A stretch of DNA of 27,053 nucleotides, taken from positions 1 to 27,053 of the forward strand of contig CAUZEA010000078.1 in the NCBI GenBank assembly GCA_963578605.1. Direction: 5' to 3'. Both the position numbers and the translations under genes were made by a program. Shown here piece by piece: positions 6,847-15,672 of this stretch. Each line of letters begins with the position of its first letter. Position 1 is the first letter of the stretch. This stretch comes from JAKVCB01 sp963578605. Lineage in GTDB: Bacteria; Planctomycetota; Planctomycetia; Pirellulales; Lacipirellulaceae. The notes below the pieces were generated by a model that searched no databases, was not told the DNA's origin, and saw only the letters and a list, made by a program, of their open reading frames with translations.

Positions 6847-9054
6847 TCATTCAGAAGGAGCTGCACCGGCAACTTCCCAGTCGAGCAGCGGGTCGCGGAG
6901 CGTCAAATAACTCGACAGTTTATAGACTTCTCCCGGATCGGTTGGCCACGCCTGTTCGACCTGGTCCATAAGAACCGGAGTTGTTAGTAGCTGCGATTGT
7001 TGCACCTGAAGGCTTGGCTCAACACTTGCTGCTTCCAGAACAGCCGCCAGGTGGTCCACCTGGTGAAGAGCGTTATCCTGGTTCTCTGCCGCCAAGCGCT
7101 TGCGCAACTCCAACGACTTCCGGGCCCACTCGAGCGATGCCTCTTGATCGCCTTGAATCCCGTAGAGCGTCGCCAGTTGGGCAGCCGAGTCGGCCCACGC
7201 CACCCGATAGCGGACTTGCTGCGGAAATTCTGCTGTCAGCACAGCAAGGATGCGCGCGGCAACCTCGAAATGCTTGATCGCCAGGGCAGGGCGTTGGCTT
7301 ACTTGTAGCATCATCGCCAGGCTGAGCTGAGTTCGTGCTGCACCTTCCGGATCTGCCTGGTCATCGGGCAGCGCACCGACCACCTCGTCGTAGTATTGGT
7401 CGAGTAACCTGGTCACCAAATTCCGCCGCCAGCCCGGTACGACCTCCTCCATACCAGGAGTCCCTCCTACCAACCCGTTGATCCGGGTTTGCAGCGTGGC
7501 AACTTCACCTTTAAGTTCACGACGCTGGTTCTCCTTTTGCTTGATAAGCCCCTGACTCTCTTCCAGTCGGGTTTCAATCATCTTGCTCTGCTGGAACATC
7601 ACGACGGCTGCAATCGGCCCGGCAATTGCCAGGAATGCCCCCAACCCAATCGTCGTGGCAGCAAGCGGGTAACGCCTGCACCAGCGGATCCCCCGCTCCA
7701 ACCGCGACACGGGGCGGGCACGGACTGGCTCGCCCCGCAAATAGCGACGCAGCTCATTGCCAACCGCCTCGGCCGACTCATAGCGACCGTTCGGGTCTCG
7801 TTCCAAACACTTCAAACAAATCGTGGCAAAATCGGCCGGAATGTGACGATTCAGATTGCGCGGGTCGGGTACATCATCGGTCAACCGCTGCTGAACCTGC
7901 ATCTGGGCGTTACCCCGATAGGGCAATTCGCCAGCCGCAAGCTCATACAACATGACACCAAATGAATAGATATCGGTCCGCCGGTCAGTCCAGTGCGCCT
8001 CTCCGCGGGCCTGTTCGGGGGACATGTAAGCGGGGGTCCCCACGATGTGTCCATCGAGGGTCATCGTGATCTCGCCAACTTCACGCTTGGCCAACCCAAA
8101 GTCCATCACAAATGGATGGTCTTGCCCGTCAATCATGACATTCGATGGCTTGAGATCCCGATGAATCACACCTTGTGAATGTGCGTGATACAGTGCGTCG
8201 CAGATGGCAACGCCCAACTCTGATATTTCCCGCGTGTTGGGATGCCGATCTTTCATCCAGTCGGCCAAGGAACTTCCATAGATGAGTTCACTGACAATGT
8301 AAATCGTCCCGTTTTCCTGATCACGACCTATCTCGTGGATCGGGACAATGTTCGGGTGCCGTAGTTGGGCCACGGTCCGCGCTTCGCGAAAAAAGAGTTC
8401 TGCCTCCGACCGCTCCAACCCTCCTCGGCGGGGTATCTTGACCGCGACAAACCGGTCGAGTTCCTCGTCGCGTGCTTTCCATACACTCCCAAACCCACCT
8501 ATCCCCAACTGTTCGATCAGCTGAAACCGTCCCAACTTACGGCCACTCATCCCGGCCTGAGGGCTATCGTCCTCCTCAATCAGATTGAATGTGCTGCCAC
8601 ATGTCGCACATGTCACATCCCTATCGATCGAATCGTCCAGCAGTTCCACTGGGTTATTGCAGTGGGGACAACGGATGTGCAGACCGACTGAATCCACCCC
8701 GTGCTTCGAACCAACCACAATCGTTTCTATCGTGTCGGCAGACGGAGCCACCCCCTCTACCATTGCGCCCGACTTGTGCAGGGTGGTAAGCTGCTTTACC
8801 AACTCTTCACGCAACTCGGGATGCGCGTCGAGCACGTCCTGGTCAGAAGCCATCTTTCCATCAGGGCTGCGGCGGTATTGAAACTCGATCACGAGCAGTT
8901 CCCGCAAGAGTGGCCCGCGCAAATCGTCGGCAATCCCCTCAACGAACTCGCACAACCGGGGGGCATCGCCCGACCTCCACTTCGATTCGAACGCATCGCA
9001 ACGTACGTCGATCTCTCGTTGAACCTCCAGCGATACTTCGTTGCTACTGTGCAC
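6847..9054 (-). CDS. Transmembrane Ser/Thr protein kinase with zinc-ribbon and C-terminal helical repeats
   Basis: 735 residues from a GTG at 9054; the upstream frame closes 12 bases earlier, and a GGA lies a few bases before the GTG. Residues 1-125 are an alpha-helical region seen in planctomycete kinases. Residues 129-152 form a Cys4 zinc ribbon (CPHC and CATC). The kinase domain runs from about 175 to 440: glycine loop GIGGFG (184-189), ATP-anchoring Lys206 in VAVK, catalytic HRDLKPSN with Asp300, DFG at 318-320, and the APE-like SPEQ at 345-348. One membrane helix lies at about 465-487, followed by a charged coiled coil and a tetratricopeptide-like region that ends the protein. All catalytic residues are present, so it should be active. 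Topology puts the kinase in the cytoplasm and the repeat region outside or in the periplasm, where it could sense a ligand. Substrates unknown. Confidence 0.95.
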   Translation of the reverse strand: MHSSNEVSLEVQREIDVRCDAFESKWRSGDAPRLCEFVEGIADDLRGPLLRELLVIEFQYRRSPDGKMASDQDVLDAHPELREELVKQLTTLHKSGAMVEGVAPSADTIETIVVGSKHGVDSVGLHIRCPHCNNPVELLDDSIDRDVTCATCGSTFNLIEEDDSPQAGMSGRKLGRFQLIEQLGIGGFGSVWKARDEELDRFVAVKIPRRGGLERSEAELFFREARTVAQLRHPNIVPIHEIGRDQENGTIYIVSELIYGSSLADWMKDRHPNTREISELGVAICDALYHAHSQGVIHRDLKPSNVMIDGQDHPFVMDFGLAKREVGEITMTLDGHIVGTPAYMSPEQARGEAHWTDRRTDIYSFGVMLYELAAGELPYRGNAQMQVQQRLTDDVPDPRNLNRHIPADFATICLKCLERDPNGRYESAEAVGNELRRYLRGEPVRARPVSRLERGIRWCRRYPLAATTIGLGAFLAIAGPIAAVVMFQQSKMIETRLEESQGLIKQKENQRRELKGEVATLQTRINGLVGGTPGMEEVVPGWRRNLVTRLLDQYYDEVVGALPDDQADPEGAARTQLSLAMMLQVSQRPALAIKHFEVAARILAVLTAEFPQQVRYRVAWADSAAQLATLYGIQGDQEASLEWARKSLELRKRLAAENQDNALHQVDHLAAVLEAASVEPSLQVQQSQLLTTPVLMDQVEQAWPTDPGEVYKLSSYLTLRDPLLDWEVAGAAPSE

Positions 9055-9353
9055 AGATCCTACTCACCATCGATTGCCATGCGCTGCACCTGCCTGGTCC
9101 CCAATTATACCGCAACCTGGGATGAAATCAGCCGAAACAAGCAGTCCCGTCCGCTGTCACGGCACCAGCCATTCGCGTCTGTAATGGTTGCCCAAGTTGG
9201 GCAATCCGTCGCGCTGTGCTGATTTTCGCTTGAATCGACTCGCCTCCCTCCACCATCGAACATGAAATGCGACGGCCCATTAAAGACACAAAGGGGTGTC
9301 CAGACAAATTTGAACGGGTCTCTCTCCTGGCCTCCCGCGGTCGGCTGCGTCGA
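9055..9353. other. Intergenic region upstream of the kinase gene
   Basis: About 300 bp between two minus-strand genes. It should contain the kinase promoter. I see no convincing small gene, hairpin terminator or repeat. Confidence 0.5.
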
Positions 9354-10190
9354 TCACACCTCAGCCACAATCAGGCTCGCTCGCGCATCGTCGATCATCA
9401 CCTCCTGCCGGGTGCGGCCAATAAAAAAACTAACGCGGTCATAACCACAGTCGGCAAGCAGGGCCAGCGCCTTGTCAAACCGATCACCCACCCGTGTTGG
9501 TGTGTGGGCGTCGGACCCCACAACGACGGAAATTCCCCGCGTATGCATTTCCCGCAGCATCTCGGGAAAAGGATTCATCTCGCGGATTTTCTTGTTCGCC
9601 CCCGAGGTGTTCAACTCCATCGCGATTCCTGTTACGGCAATCCGATCCAATGCTCGGCGAATGTCCCCGAGGATCCGTTCCGGATGCCAGGATTCGGAAA
9701 CTTGATTCTTCACCAGGTCGGGATGGGAAAGGCAATCGAAAAAACCGGTTTCGGCAGCCGCGGCCAGTTGCTCAAAGTAAGCCCGTTGGAACTGGACCGC
9801 GTCCCCGTTCCAGAATTTGGCGTTAAATTCATCGCTTTTGGGATGTATCGACCCCAGCACATAATCGAAATCGACCGATGTGACCTGCTGTTCGAGCCAG
9901 CTCTCATAGCCGGGAAAATAATCGCACTCCAGGCCAAGCCTGACATCGACCCGCCCTTCCCAGGCTACCTGAGCCCGCCGTACCCCGTCTAAATAGGTCT
10001 CGAACTCATCGGCGGCCATCCTCACGTCGGAGTAGTACCCGTTTGGCATTGGGTTGTGACAGGTCACTGTGTGCCCGCGCAACCCGCGGTCGAACGCCAC
10101 CTGTGCGTACTCTTCAGGCTCTCCGACCGCGTGCTTGCAAAGAGGCGTGTGCGAATGCGTTTCGTAGAGGACAGCCTTGGTGGGTCTCAT
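9354..10190 (-). CDS. PHP-family phosphoesterase, histidinol-phosphatase (HisJ-type) like
   Basis: 278 residues from the ATG at 10190. The polymerase-and-histidinol-phosphatase (PHP) fold is shown by its metal-binding motifs: H12-S-H14 in ETHSHTPLCKHA, a GLECDY strand with the metal-bridging Glu, GSIHP, DCLSHPDLV, and the closing GSDAH with Asp227. Length matches HisJ/HisK-type histidinol-phosphatases (EC 3.1.3.15), which remove phosphate from L-histidinol phosphate in histidine synthesis using a trinuclear metal site. No other his genes are near, so assignment to histidine synthesis comes from the family alone; another small phosphoester substrate is possible. The gene is separated from the kinase gene by about 300 bp and is probably transcribed alone. 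Confidence 0.85.
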   Translation of the reverse strand: MRPTKAVLYETHSHTPLCKHAVGEPEEYAQVAFDRGLRGHTVTCHNPMPNGYYSDVRMAADEFETYLDGVRRAQVAWEGRVDVRLGLECDYFPGYESWLEQQVTSVDFDYVLGSIHPKSDEFNAKFWNGDAVQFQRAYFEQLAAAAETGFFDCLSHPDLVKNQVSESWHPERILGDIRRALDRIAVTGIAMELNTSGANKKIREMNPFPEMLREMHTRGISVVVGSDAHTPTRVGDRFDKALALLADCGYDRVSFFIGRTRQEVMIDDARASLIVAEV

Positions 10191-10505
10191 GAATTCATTT
10201 TTTCTTGGTCTGCTGGTTACTTGTTGCCTTCACAATAGCAAATCTCTCTCATGAATACATCCGCTTGGTGTGTTGAGAATTGCCACCGCCTGCTTCAAGT
10301 CACCCGCCGCAGGCACCGCGACCCAAAACCGCCAAATATCCTCAGGACGGTGCAACGACCCCATCCGAAACCCCTCAGCCAAGATGGATCCAATGGATCA
10401 GAACGGTGGCTGGCCAAATTCGTTGTCGGTGGCGACGAAGCGGACAACGACCAACTGGTTGCCTCGCCTGGCACACCCGCATGCTGTTACCGTCAGAAAC
10501 CTTAA
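10191..10505. other. Intergenic region, no gene seen
   Basis: About 315 bp. Overlapping short plus-strand open frames exist in several phases, which is typical of GC-biased non-coding DNA; none has a recognisable motif or good start. It should include the promoter of the PHP gene. Confidence 0.5.
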
Positions 10506-10910
10506 TTAATAAGGGCAATAGTAACACGAAGCCGGCGCGACATACCGCACGGAGCGGTTGTACGAACCGGTCCGCGTGAAACCACCACCCAGCATCCGTT
10601 GAACCTGAACACCGTAAAGTGGTGCCGGTGTGGCAACCGTGGTCGTCGGCACGGGAGAAACGACCGGTTGGTAGACGGGCGCAGGCTGTACTGGTACCGC
10701 GGAGTAGACCATAGGGCTGGTGGGCGGGCAACAAACCATAGGGCTGGCGGGCGGGCAACAAACCATGGGGCTGGCGGGCGGGCAACAAACCATGGGGCTG
10801 GCGGGCGGGCAACAAACCGCGGGGCTGGCTGGTGGGCAATTCATGGGGACTTGCGCCACGGCAGCCGGTGCAACCAGTAACAAGGTAAAAATGGCAATCG
10901 CGTAACGCAT
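10506..10910 (-). CDS. Small secreted Cys/Pro-rich tandem-repeat protein
   Basis: 134 residues from the ATG at 10910, with a G-rich GAGGG about 7 bases upstream and a T10 tract further upstream on the coding strand. A clear signal peptide (IAIFTLLLVAPAAVAQ) is followed by about five copies of a nine-residue unit of the form CCPPASPMV, then a Pro/Val-rich linker and a Tyr/Cys-rich end (SCYYCPY). The repeated CC pairs could form disulphides or bind metal, or crosslink the protein in the wall-like layer. It shows no enzymatic motif. I do not recognise a named family. The signal peptide and biased composition support a real secreted structural protein rather than a chance frame. The neighbouring minus-strand gene at 11081 is about 170 bp away. 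Confidence 0.7.
   Translation of the reverse strand: MRYAIAIFTLLLVAPAAVAQVPMNCPPASPAVCCPPASPMVCCPPASPMVCCPPASPMVCCPPTSPMVYSAVPVQPAPVYQPVVSPVPTTTVATPAPLYGVQVQRMLGGGFTRTGSYNRSVRYVAPASCYYCPY
10714..10848. repeat. Tandem repeat, five 27-bp units, inside the Cys/Pro protein gene
   Basis: Units begin at 10714, 10741, 10768, 10795 and 10822. Units 2 and 3 are identical; units 1 and 4 differ at one or two bases; unit 5 is more diverged. Each unit encodes nine residues, so copy-number change keeps the frame. Confidence 0.95.
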
Positions 10911-11080
10911 GACAGACCCTCAAAAAAAAAAGAGTGAAACGTCCCGCCCACTATGAAATTATCCTTAATCATCTGGTTATTGCAATTCAATGTGATGGGT
11001 TTCTTGGGTTCCGGTTGCCCTCACCACCCGCACAACCGACATCTTTAAAACTGCTTGCTGGTACCAGCAGTAATGCCGCC

Positions 11081-11878
11081 TCAATCGCCTGGTGGTGAAT
11101 CCAGTCTTTCAGGTTCGGGCTGAGCAGCGGGTTCGGGTTGAGCAGAAGGAGGAGCGACGTTCTTGATCTCCATTTCACGGGCCCTGGATAGCGCCGATGC
11201 CACCAAACCGGCAGGAACCGAAACCACCCCCAGGCCAATCAACAGCACGACAAAAGTAAAGATCCTGCCGCCAGCGGTAATCGGGTAAGCATCGCCGTAA
11301 CCCACCGTCGTCAACGTGGCAACTGCCCACCACAGGCTGTCGAAAACCGTGGAAAATTTCTCGGGTTGTGCCTCACATTCAAAAAACCAAATACCCACCG
11401 ATGCAAGGAAGAGCAAAATAACCGTTACCAGCAAAAAGAGGATGAGCTCTTCACGGGCAATTGAAAAGGCATCCTGAAACCGCTGGATTGCCTTGCTGTA
11501 CCGGGCAAGCTTGAAGATACGAAACAGCCGCAACAGACGGAATGCCCGAATCGAACGCAAATCCATTCCAACCGCGAGATAAAACGGCAGCACTGCCAAC
11601 AGGTCAATGATCCCGAAAAAACTTGTCACGAACGCTAATTTTTTATCGGCTACGCCAATCCGTAGGAAGTATTCGATCGTAAAGATAGCCACTGTGATGA
11701 TCTCAAAATAGCGCAATCCTTGACGCCAACCATCCGAAAGGTCTGGGATGGTGGTCACGGCGAAAGCGATCAGCGACAGCACGATCAAGCCTTTTAAAAA
11801 CAGGTCGAAGGCAAGACCTGATGCTGTATCAGACCGCTCGACAACGTCCTTCAAAAATGTGTTCTTCAAAGATGTCAT
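11081..11878 (-). CDS. Voltage-gated-type potassium channel (6-TM, Kv-like)
   Basis: 265 residues from the ATG at 11878. Six membrane segments can be read: S1 GLIVLSLIAFAV, S2 IITVAIFTIEYFL, S3 FFGIIDLLAVLPFYLAV, S4 with regularly spaced positive residues (IRAFRLLRLFRIFKLAR), S5 ILFLLVTVILLFLASVGIW, and S6 FTFVVLLIGLGVVSVPAGLVAS. Between S5 and S6 the pore loop carries the potassium selectivity filter TVGYGD (Gly193-Tyr194-Gly195). The charged S4 supports voltage sensing. The protein sits in the cytoplasmic membrane as a tetramer and passes K+. The C-terminus is short with a QPEPAAQPEPE repeat and no RCK or cyclic-nucleotide domain. It lies divergent from hemB with no functional link visible. 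Confidence 0.93.
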   Translation of the reverse strand: MTSLKNTFLKDVVERSDTASGLAFDLFLKGLIVLSLIAFAVTTIPDLSDGWRQGLRYFEIITVAIFTIEYFLRIGVADKKLAFVTSFFGIIDLLAVLPFYLAVGMDLRSIRAFRLLRLFRIFKLARYSKAIQRFQDAFSIAREELILFLLVTVILLFLASVGIWFFECEAQPEKFSTVFDSLWWAVATLTTVGYGDAYPITAGGRIFTFVVLLIGLGVVSVPAGLVASALSRAREMEIKNVAPPSAQPEPAAQPEPERLDSPPGD

Positions 11879-12493
11879 GGCAGAAAAAGAAATAGTGTGT
11901 TACCTGTATTTATGCCGGTCAACCAAAATTGGGGCCCATACGGATGGATAACCGAGCCAAAGAACTAATCCTTAGGGCAAGTTGTATTGGGAGACCGTGT
12001 CGGAATCAACGGGAAAGACCCTCAAGACAACAGTTCTGCACTTGAGCCACCTAAACATCGTAGGCCCCACAGAATCGGGATTCCAACTCAAACCGCAGCC
12101 AGGTGCCAAGAAGACCCGGAATCCGCGGGACCGACGCAACGGAAATCACTGTAACCCCGTTGACCGAAATATTCCTTGTTTTCCAAATGACAGCAAGCCA
12201 ATGGCTTACCCGGCAAAACGGCCCCAGCACCATGGACCTCGTTCGCCAACAACGACCAGGTTGTCAAAAGGCAGTCCACGCCACAAGTTATCGCTGTCCT
12301 GTCTGGTTCGACTCGGCGCTCCCCGACTTGCCACGCGGTTGCGGACGGGCCGGTAGAAACTGCAACTTGCCGAGGCCCCGTTTTTTCGTCGACGGGGAAT
12401 TGCCGTCTGTAACCGGCGAGGTGCCTTGTAACCGCGCAATCGGCTGCATACGATGCAGGTTCTGCTAAAAAAACTCCCGCGGAGACAATTCGT
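11879..12493. other. Long divergent intergenic region between the K+ channel gene and hemB
   Basis: About 615 bp. Plus-strand open frames of about 120 codons exist but their translations are low in hydrophobic cores and rich in Arg/Pro/His, as expected for chance frames. No tRNA, repeat or clear riboswitch is visible. Promoters for both flanking genes should be here. A GGAG lies about 9 bases before the hemB ATG. Confidence 0.5.
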
Positions 12494-13507
12494 ATGAGCG
12501 ACGATCCTTCTTGGGCCCGGGGAAGCTACCCCTCCACGCGCCTGCGGAGAAACCGCCGACATGAATGGTCGCGGCGCTTGGTGCGCGAAAACCGGGTTAC
12601 CGCCGACGACTTGATCTGGCCGGTGTTTGTGCACGAGGGCGACAACCGGCGCGAGCCAGTCAATTCGATGCCAGGCGTTGACCGTTTGTCGATCGACCTT
12701 CTTGTCAAGGCAGTGGGCAATGCCAAGGAGTTGGGCATCCCGGCTGTCGCTATTTTTCCAGTGACCGATCCGGCCAGGAAAACACCCGACGGCGACGAGG
12801 CGCTCAATCCAGAAAACCTGGCCTGCCGTGCGGTGCGGGCAGTCAAAAAGGAACATGGCGACGGACTCGGCATCATTTGCGATGTGGCGCTCGATCCTTA
12901 TACCACCCATGGACAAGACGGCCTGGTGCGCGACGGGTACGTGGTCAATGACGAAACCATCCATGTCCTCTGTCGCCAGGCGCTCGTCCAGGCAGAAGCC
13001 GGTTGCGACATAATCGCTCCCTCGGACATGATGGATGGCCGCGTTGGCGCAATTCGTCGGGCACTCGACGAAACCGGCTTTCAGCAGGTGCAGATCATGG
13101 CGTACTCGGCCAAGTATGCGTCGGCCTATTACGGCCCGTTTCGCGATGCGGTCGGGTCGGCCAGCAACCTGGGCGAGGGCGACAAACGCACCTACCAAAT
13201 GGACCCGGCCAACGGCGATGAAGCACTCCGCGAAGTGGCCCTCGACCTGGCCGAAGGGGCCGATCTCGTCATGATCAAGCCGGGCATGCCTTACCTTGAC
13301 ATTGTTCGCCGTGTGAAAGAGGCATTCGGCGCGCCGACGTACGTCTACCAGGTAAGCGGTGAATACGCCATGCTCTCAGCTGCGGCAGCCAATGGCTGGA
13401 TCGATCGTGAGCGGACCATCATCGAAAGCCTCGTTGCTTTCAAACGCGCCGGTGCCGACGGAATCCTGACCTACTTTGCCGTCGAGGCAGCGCAGCTGCT
13501 GGCCTGA
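12494..13507 (+). CDS. hemB: Delta-aminolevulinic acid dehydratase (porphobilinogen synthase)
   Basis: 337 residues from the ATG at 12494, full length for HemB (EC 4.2.1.24). The enzyme condenses two 5-aminolevulinate molecules into porphobilinogen, the second committed step of tetrapyrrole and haem synthesis, in the cytoplasm. The two Schiff-base lysines are visible: Lys207 in SAKYASAYYGPF and Lys262 in VMIKPGMPYLD. The active-site region that holds three Cys in zinc enzymes reads DVALDPYTTHGQDG here, the Asp form of the magnesium-type subgroup (as in Pseudomonas). The closing signature YQVSGEYAML and GADGILTYFA is intact. No other hem genes adjoin. A mannonate dehydratase starts 76 bp downstream on the same strand. 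A 330-codon antisense open frame overlaps the gene and is taken as a composition artefact. Confidence 0.98.
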   Translation: MSDDPSWARGSYPSTRLRRNRRHEWSRRLVRENRVTADDLIWPVFVHEGDNRREPVNSMPGVDRLSIDLLVKAVGNAKELGIPAVAIFPVTDPARKTPDGDEALNPENLACRAVRAVKKEHGDGLGIICDVALDPYTTHGQDGLVRDGYVVNDETIHVLCRQALVQAEAGCDIIAPSDMMDGRVGAIRRALDETGFQQVQIMAYSAKYASAYYGPFRDAVGSASNLGEGDKRTYQMDPANGDEALREVALDLAEGADLVMIKPGMPYLDIVRRVKEAFGAPTYVYQVSGEYAMLSAAAANGWIDRERTIIESLVAFKRAGADGILTYFAVEAAQLLA

Positions 13508-13583
13508 CAAAAAGCTGTCACGCAACCATACCGCTCGGTTGGCTCCCCACACCCGCGCCCCGTCACCCATTCAGCAACGAACG

Positions 13584-14567
13584 ATGCACATCACAAAAAG
13601 GGTCTACCAGTGGTCCGAGTCGGAACTTAAATATTGCCGGCAACTGGGAGTCAACCACATTATCGTAATCTTGCCCGAGGAGCTAAACAAAGCCCCCTGG
13701 GAATTCCTCGACCTGTTGCAACTTCGCAAGTACGTCGAATCCTTCGGGCTGGAAATGGCAGCCATCGAAGCCCCACCAACGTCGATCCACCGGCCCATTC
13801 TGCTCGCCAGTCCCGACCGGGACGAAGCGATCGCTGGTTTCTGCAAGTCTGTCGAGAGCATGGCTCGTGCCGGAATCCACACGCTCTGCTATGACTTTGC
13901 CCTCAATCCCTGTTGGGGGAGGTGGCGGAATGGGTTAAGTGGTGGCGGTCGCGGGGACGCCGGACTGATGAGCTTTGACAGCCAACTCATCGAGAATGTC
14001 CCGCCTGGCGACGCGGGAGTGGTAGATCACGACGAACTCTGGGATCGCTTTGCCTATTTTGCCGAACGGGTCGTTCCCGTCGCCGAAAAGGTCGGTGTGA
14101 AACTGGCATGTCATCCGGACGACCCGCCTTTGGGAAGTCTTCGGGGCGCTGCCCAGATCCTGGCGACCGTAGACGGTATGCAGCGTCTGATCGACACGGT
14201 ACCCAGTCCATCCAACGGGTTACTCTACTGCCAGGGAACGGTTGCCGAGATGGGTGTCGACGTACTCGAAACAACCCGGCATTTTCTCCGACAGAAAAAG
14301 ATCTTCGTCGTCCACTTTCGCAATGTGCGCAGGGTCCCGAGCGATGGCCTTAAGTTCGACGAGGTCTTCATCGACGAGGGCGACGTCGACATGGCCGCCG
14401 CCATGCAGCTCTATGCCGAGCACAACTACGATGGACTGATCGATCCCGACCATGCTCCCGTCATGGAAACCGACACCCAGTTTGGCCGGCACCGCGGTTA
14501 CGCATTTGCAATTGGTTACATGACGGCGCTCAAGCAGATCATGGGGAACGGCTCCAACCGATCGTGA
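13584..14567 (+). CDS. uxuA: Mannonate dehydratase (UxuA family), short form
   Basis: 327 residues from the ATG at 13584; the frame is open to 13476 but that would overlap hemB. The TIM-barrel family removes water from D-mannonate to give 2-keto-3-deoxygluconate in glucuronate breakdown (EC 4.2.1.8). Metal ligands known for the family can be matched: His in KLACHPDDPP (about residue 176), Cys in LLYCQGT (about 216), His in VHFRNVR (about 244), and Asp in DPDHAP (about 288). The stretch DEVFIDEGDVDM is also typical. It is shorter than the E. coli enzyme (394 residues), with a compact N-terminal half, so substrate identity is less sure than fold. The aldehyde dehydrogenase at 23460 acts on related sugar-acid products by family, but they are 9 kb apart. 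Confidence 0.85.
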   Translation: MHITKRVYQWSESELKYCRQLGVNHIIVILPEELNKAPWEFLDLLQLRKYVESFGLEMAAIEAPPTSIHRPILLASPDRDEAIAGFCKSVESMARAGIHTLCYDFALNPCWGRWRNGLSGGGRGDAGLMSFDSQLIENVPPGDAGVVDHDELWDRFAYFAERVVPVAEKVGVKLACHPDDPPLGSLRGAAQILATVDGMQRLIDTVPSPSNGLLYCQGTVAEMGVDVLETTRHFLRQKKIFVVHFRNVRRVPSDGLKFDEVFIDEGDVDMAAAMQLYAEHNYDGLIDPDHAPVMETDTQFGRHRGYAFAIGYMTALKQIMGNGSNRS

Positions 14568-14748
14568 GCCTGGTGCAGCTGGACAATCGCAGCAGTGTAT
14601 TTTCGAAATCGCCTGTAAGGACAAAAGCTCTCGACTTGTAACCTCTATTGGCCTTCGGTCGAAGTGATATCCCCGGCAAAATCGACCGGCACACAGTTTC
14701 GACAATTTCCCCTCCTGGTGACCCGCACCGGTGGGCCCGAAAACCAAC

Positions 14749-15672
14749 TCACACGTGGCCCTCTTCCCGCATCCAGTGAATACTCTTCTCCAGGCCTTTC
14801 CCAAGAGGTGTTGTCGGTCGCCACCCCATCTCGCGATGGGCCTTGCTGATGTCGCAACACATGTGTTCACAAGCAAAGTAAAGGCCGCGGCGGTCGACCA
14901 GTGCCGGAAACTGCTTGAGGATCTTCTCCGGGTCGACATATTCAATCTTCGGTTCGACCTCCAGTTCTGCGGCGATCCGGGCGATGTAGTCTCTCATCAT
15001 CACGGCACGTGGGCCCCCAATGTTGTAAATCTGGCCGATGGTTTCGGGCGACTCCAATGCATTTCCAAACGCGCTGGCCAGGTCGGTGACGTAACCGGGA
15101 TGTAGCAGGGCACGCCCGTCGCCAGGCAGCAAAACGGCCTGGCCATCGCGCAGGAGGTGAAAGAACTCCGGTGCACGGCCACCCCAACCCTCAAGCAGCA
15201 CCGACCCAGGACCATAAATGTAACTCATGCGTAACGACGTGCCAGGAAAACCGTGCTCCCGATGGGCACGCAGCAAAACTTGATCTTGCCGAAGTTTGTG
15301 GTTGAAGTTGTAAACCTTATCGTGTTCGATCAGCGGGTCGCTTTCGCAGGCCGGAACCGGTGTGCATGCCCCATACACCCCGATCGATCCGGTATGAATC
15401 AACTGCCTGATCTGCCCACCGAGTTGCTCAATCACAAATTTCAGGTCTTCGTCATCGAGAATGGTATCGATAACCGCGTCCCATGCTTCGGCCTTCAGCA
15501 CCTGGGCGAACCTGTCGCGGTCGTTCTTGTCGCAAATGATGGTACGCGCCGCATCAGGATGGTCAGGCCGCGTTCCACGATTCATGACGACGACCTCGTA
15601 ACCACGGGCTGCTAAATCGCTGACCGCAGCCCGCCCGATAAACTTCGTACCCCCTATCAGCAGGACTTTCAT
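14749..15672 (-). CDS. NAD(P)-dependent epimerase/dehydratase-like protein (extended SDR)
   Basis: 307 residues from the ATG at 15672; the frame extends to 15783 but this start puts the Rossmann motif GGTKFIG at residues 7-13 directly at the N-terminus, as in the family. GAGGGAA lies about 11 bases upstream. A Ser in the HTGSIGVYG strand (Ser96) and an LRMSYIYGPG strand support an extended short-chain dehydrogenase fold acting on a nucleotide sugar or similar. The usual catalytic Tyr-x3-Lys is not seen; the nearest match is Tyr121 and Lys126 (YNFNHK), one residue longer. The C-terminal part (YNIGGPRAVMMRDYI) matches the substrate domain of sugar epimerases. Convergent with the mannonate dehydratase gene, 180 bp away. 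Exact substrate unknown. Confidence 0.85.
   Translation of the reverse strand: MKVLLIGGTKFIGRAAVSDLAARGYEVVVMNRGTRPDHPDAARTIICDKNDRDRFAQVLKAEAWDAVIDTILDDEDLKFVIEQLGGQIRQLIHTGSIGVYGACTPVPACESDPLIEHDKVYNFNHKLRQDQVLLRAHREHGFPGTSLRMSYIYGPGSVLLEGWGGRAPEFFHLLRDGQAVLLPGDGRALLHPGYVTDLASAFGNALESPETIGQIYNIGGPRAVMMRDYIARIAAELEVEPKIEYVDPEKILKQFPALVDRRGLYFACEHMCCDISKAHREMGWRPTTPLGKGLEKSIHWMREEGHV

Noticed and set aside
10714..10848. Array considered as a CRISPR
   Set aside because: The 27-bp units are directly joined without spacers and lie inside a coding frame; this is a tandem coding repeat.
11982..12468. Plus-strand open frames of about 120 codons upstream of hemB
   Set aside because: Arg/Pro/His-rich translations in two overlapping frames without motif, signal or good start; they look like chance frames.
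12206..13198. A 330-codon open frame antisense to hemB
   Set aside because: It overlaps hemB almost fully, its translation shows no motif, and long antisense frames are common in GC-biased genes.
13910..13960. tRNA-Leu/Ser-like start (GGAGGTGGCGGAATGGG) within the mannonate dehydratase gene
   Set aside because: No anticodon or T arm follows, and the stretch is well-explained coding sequence.
14220..14945. 241-codon minus-strand open frame over the end of the mannonate dehydratase gene
   Set aside because: Antisense to a well-supported gene and running into the epimerase gene in another frame.
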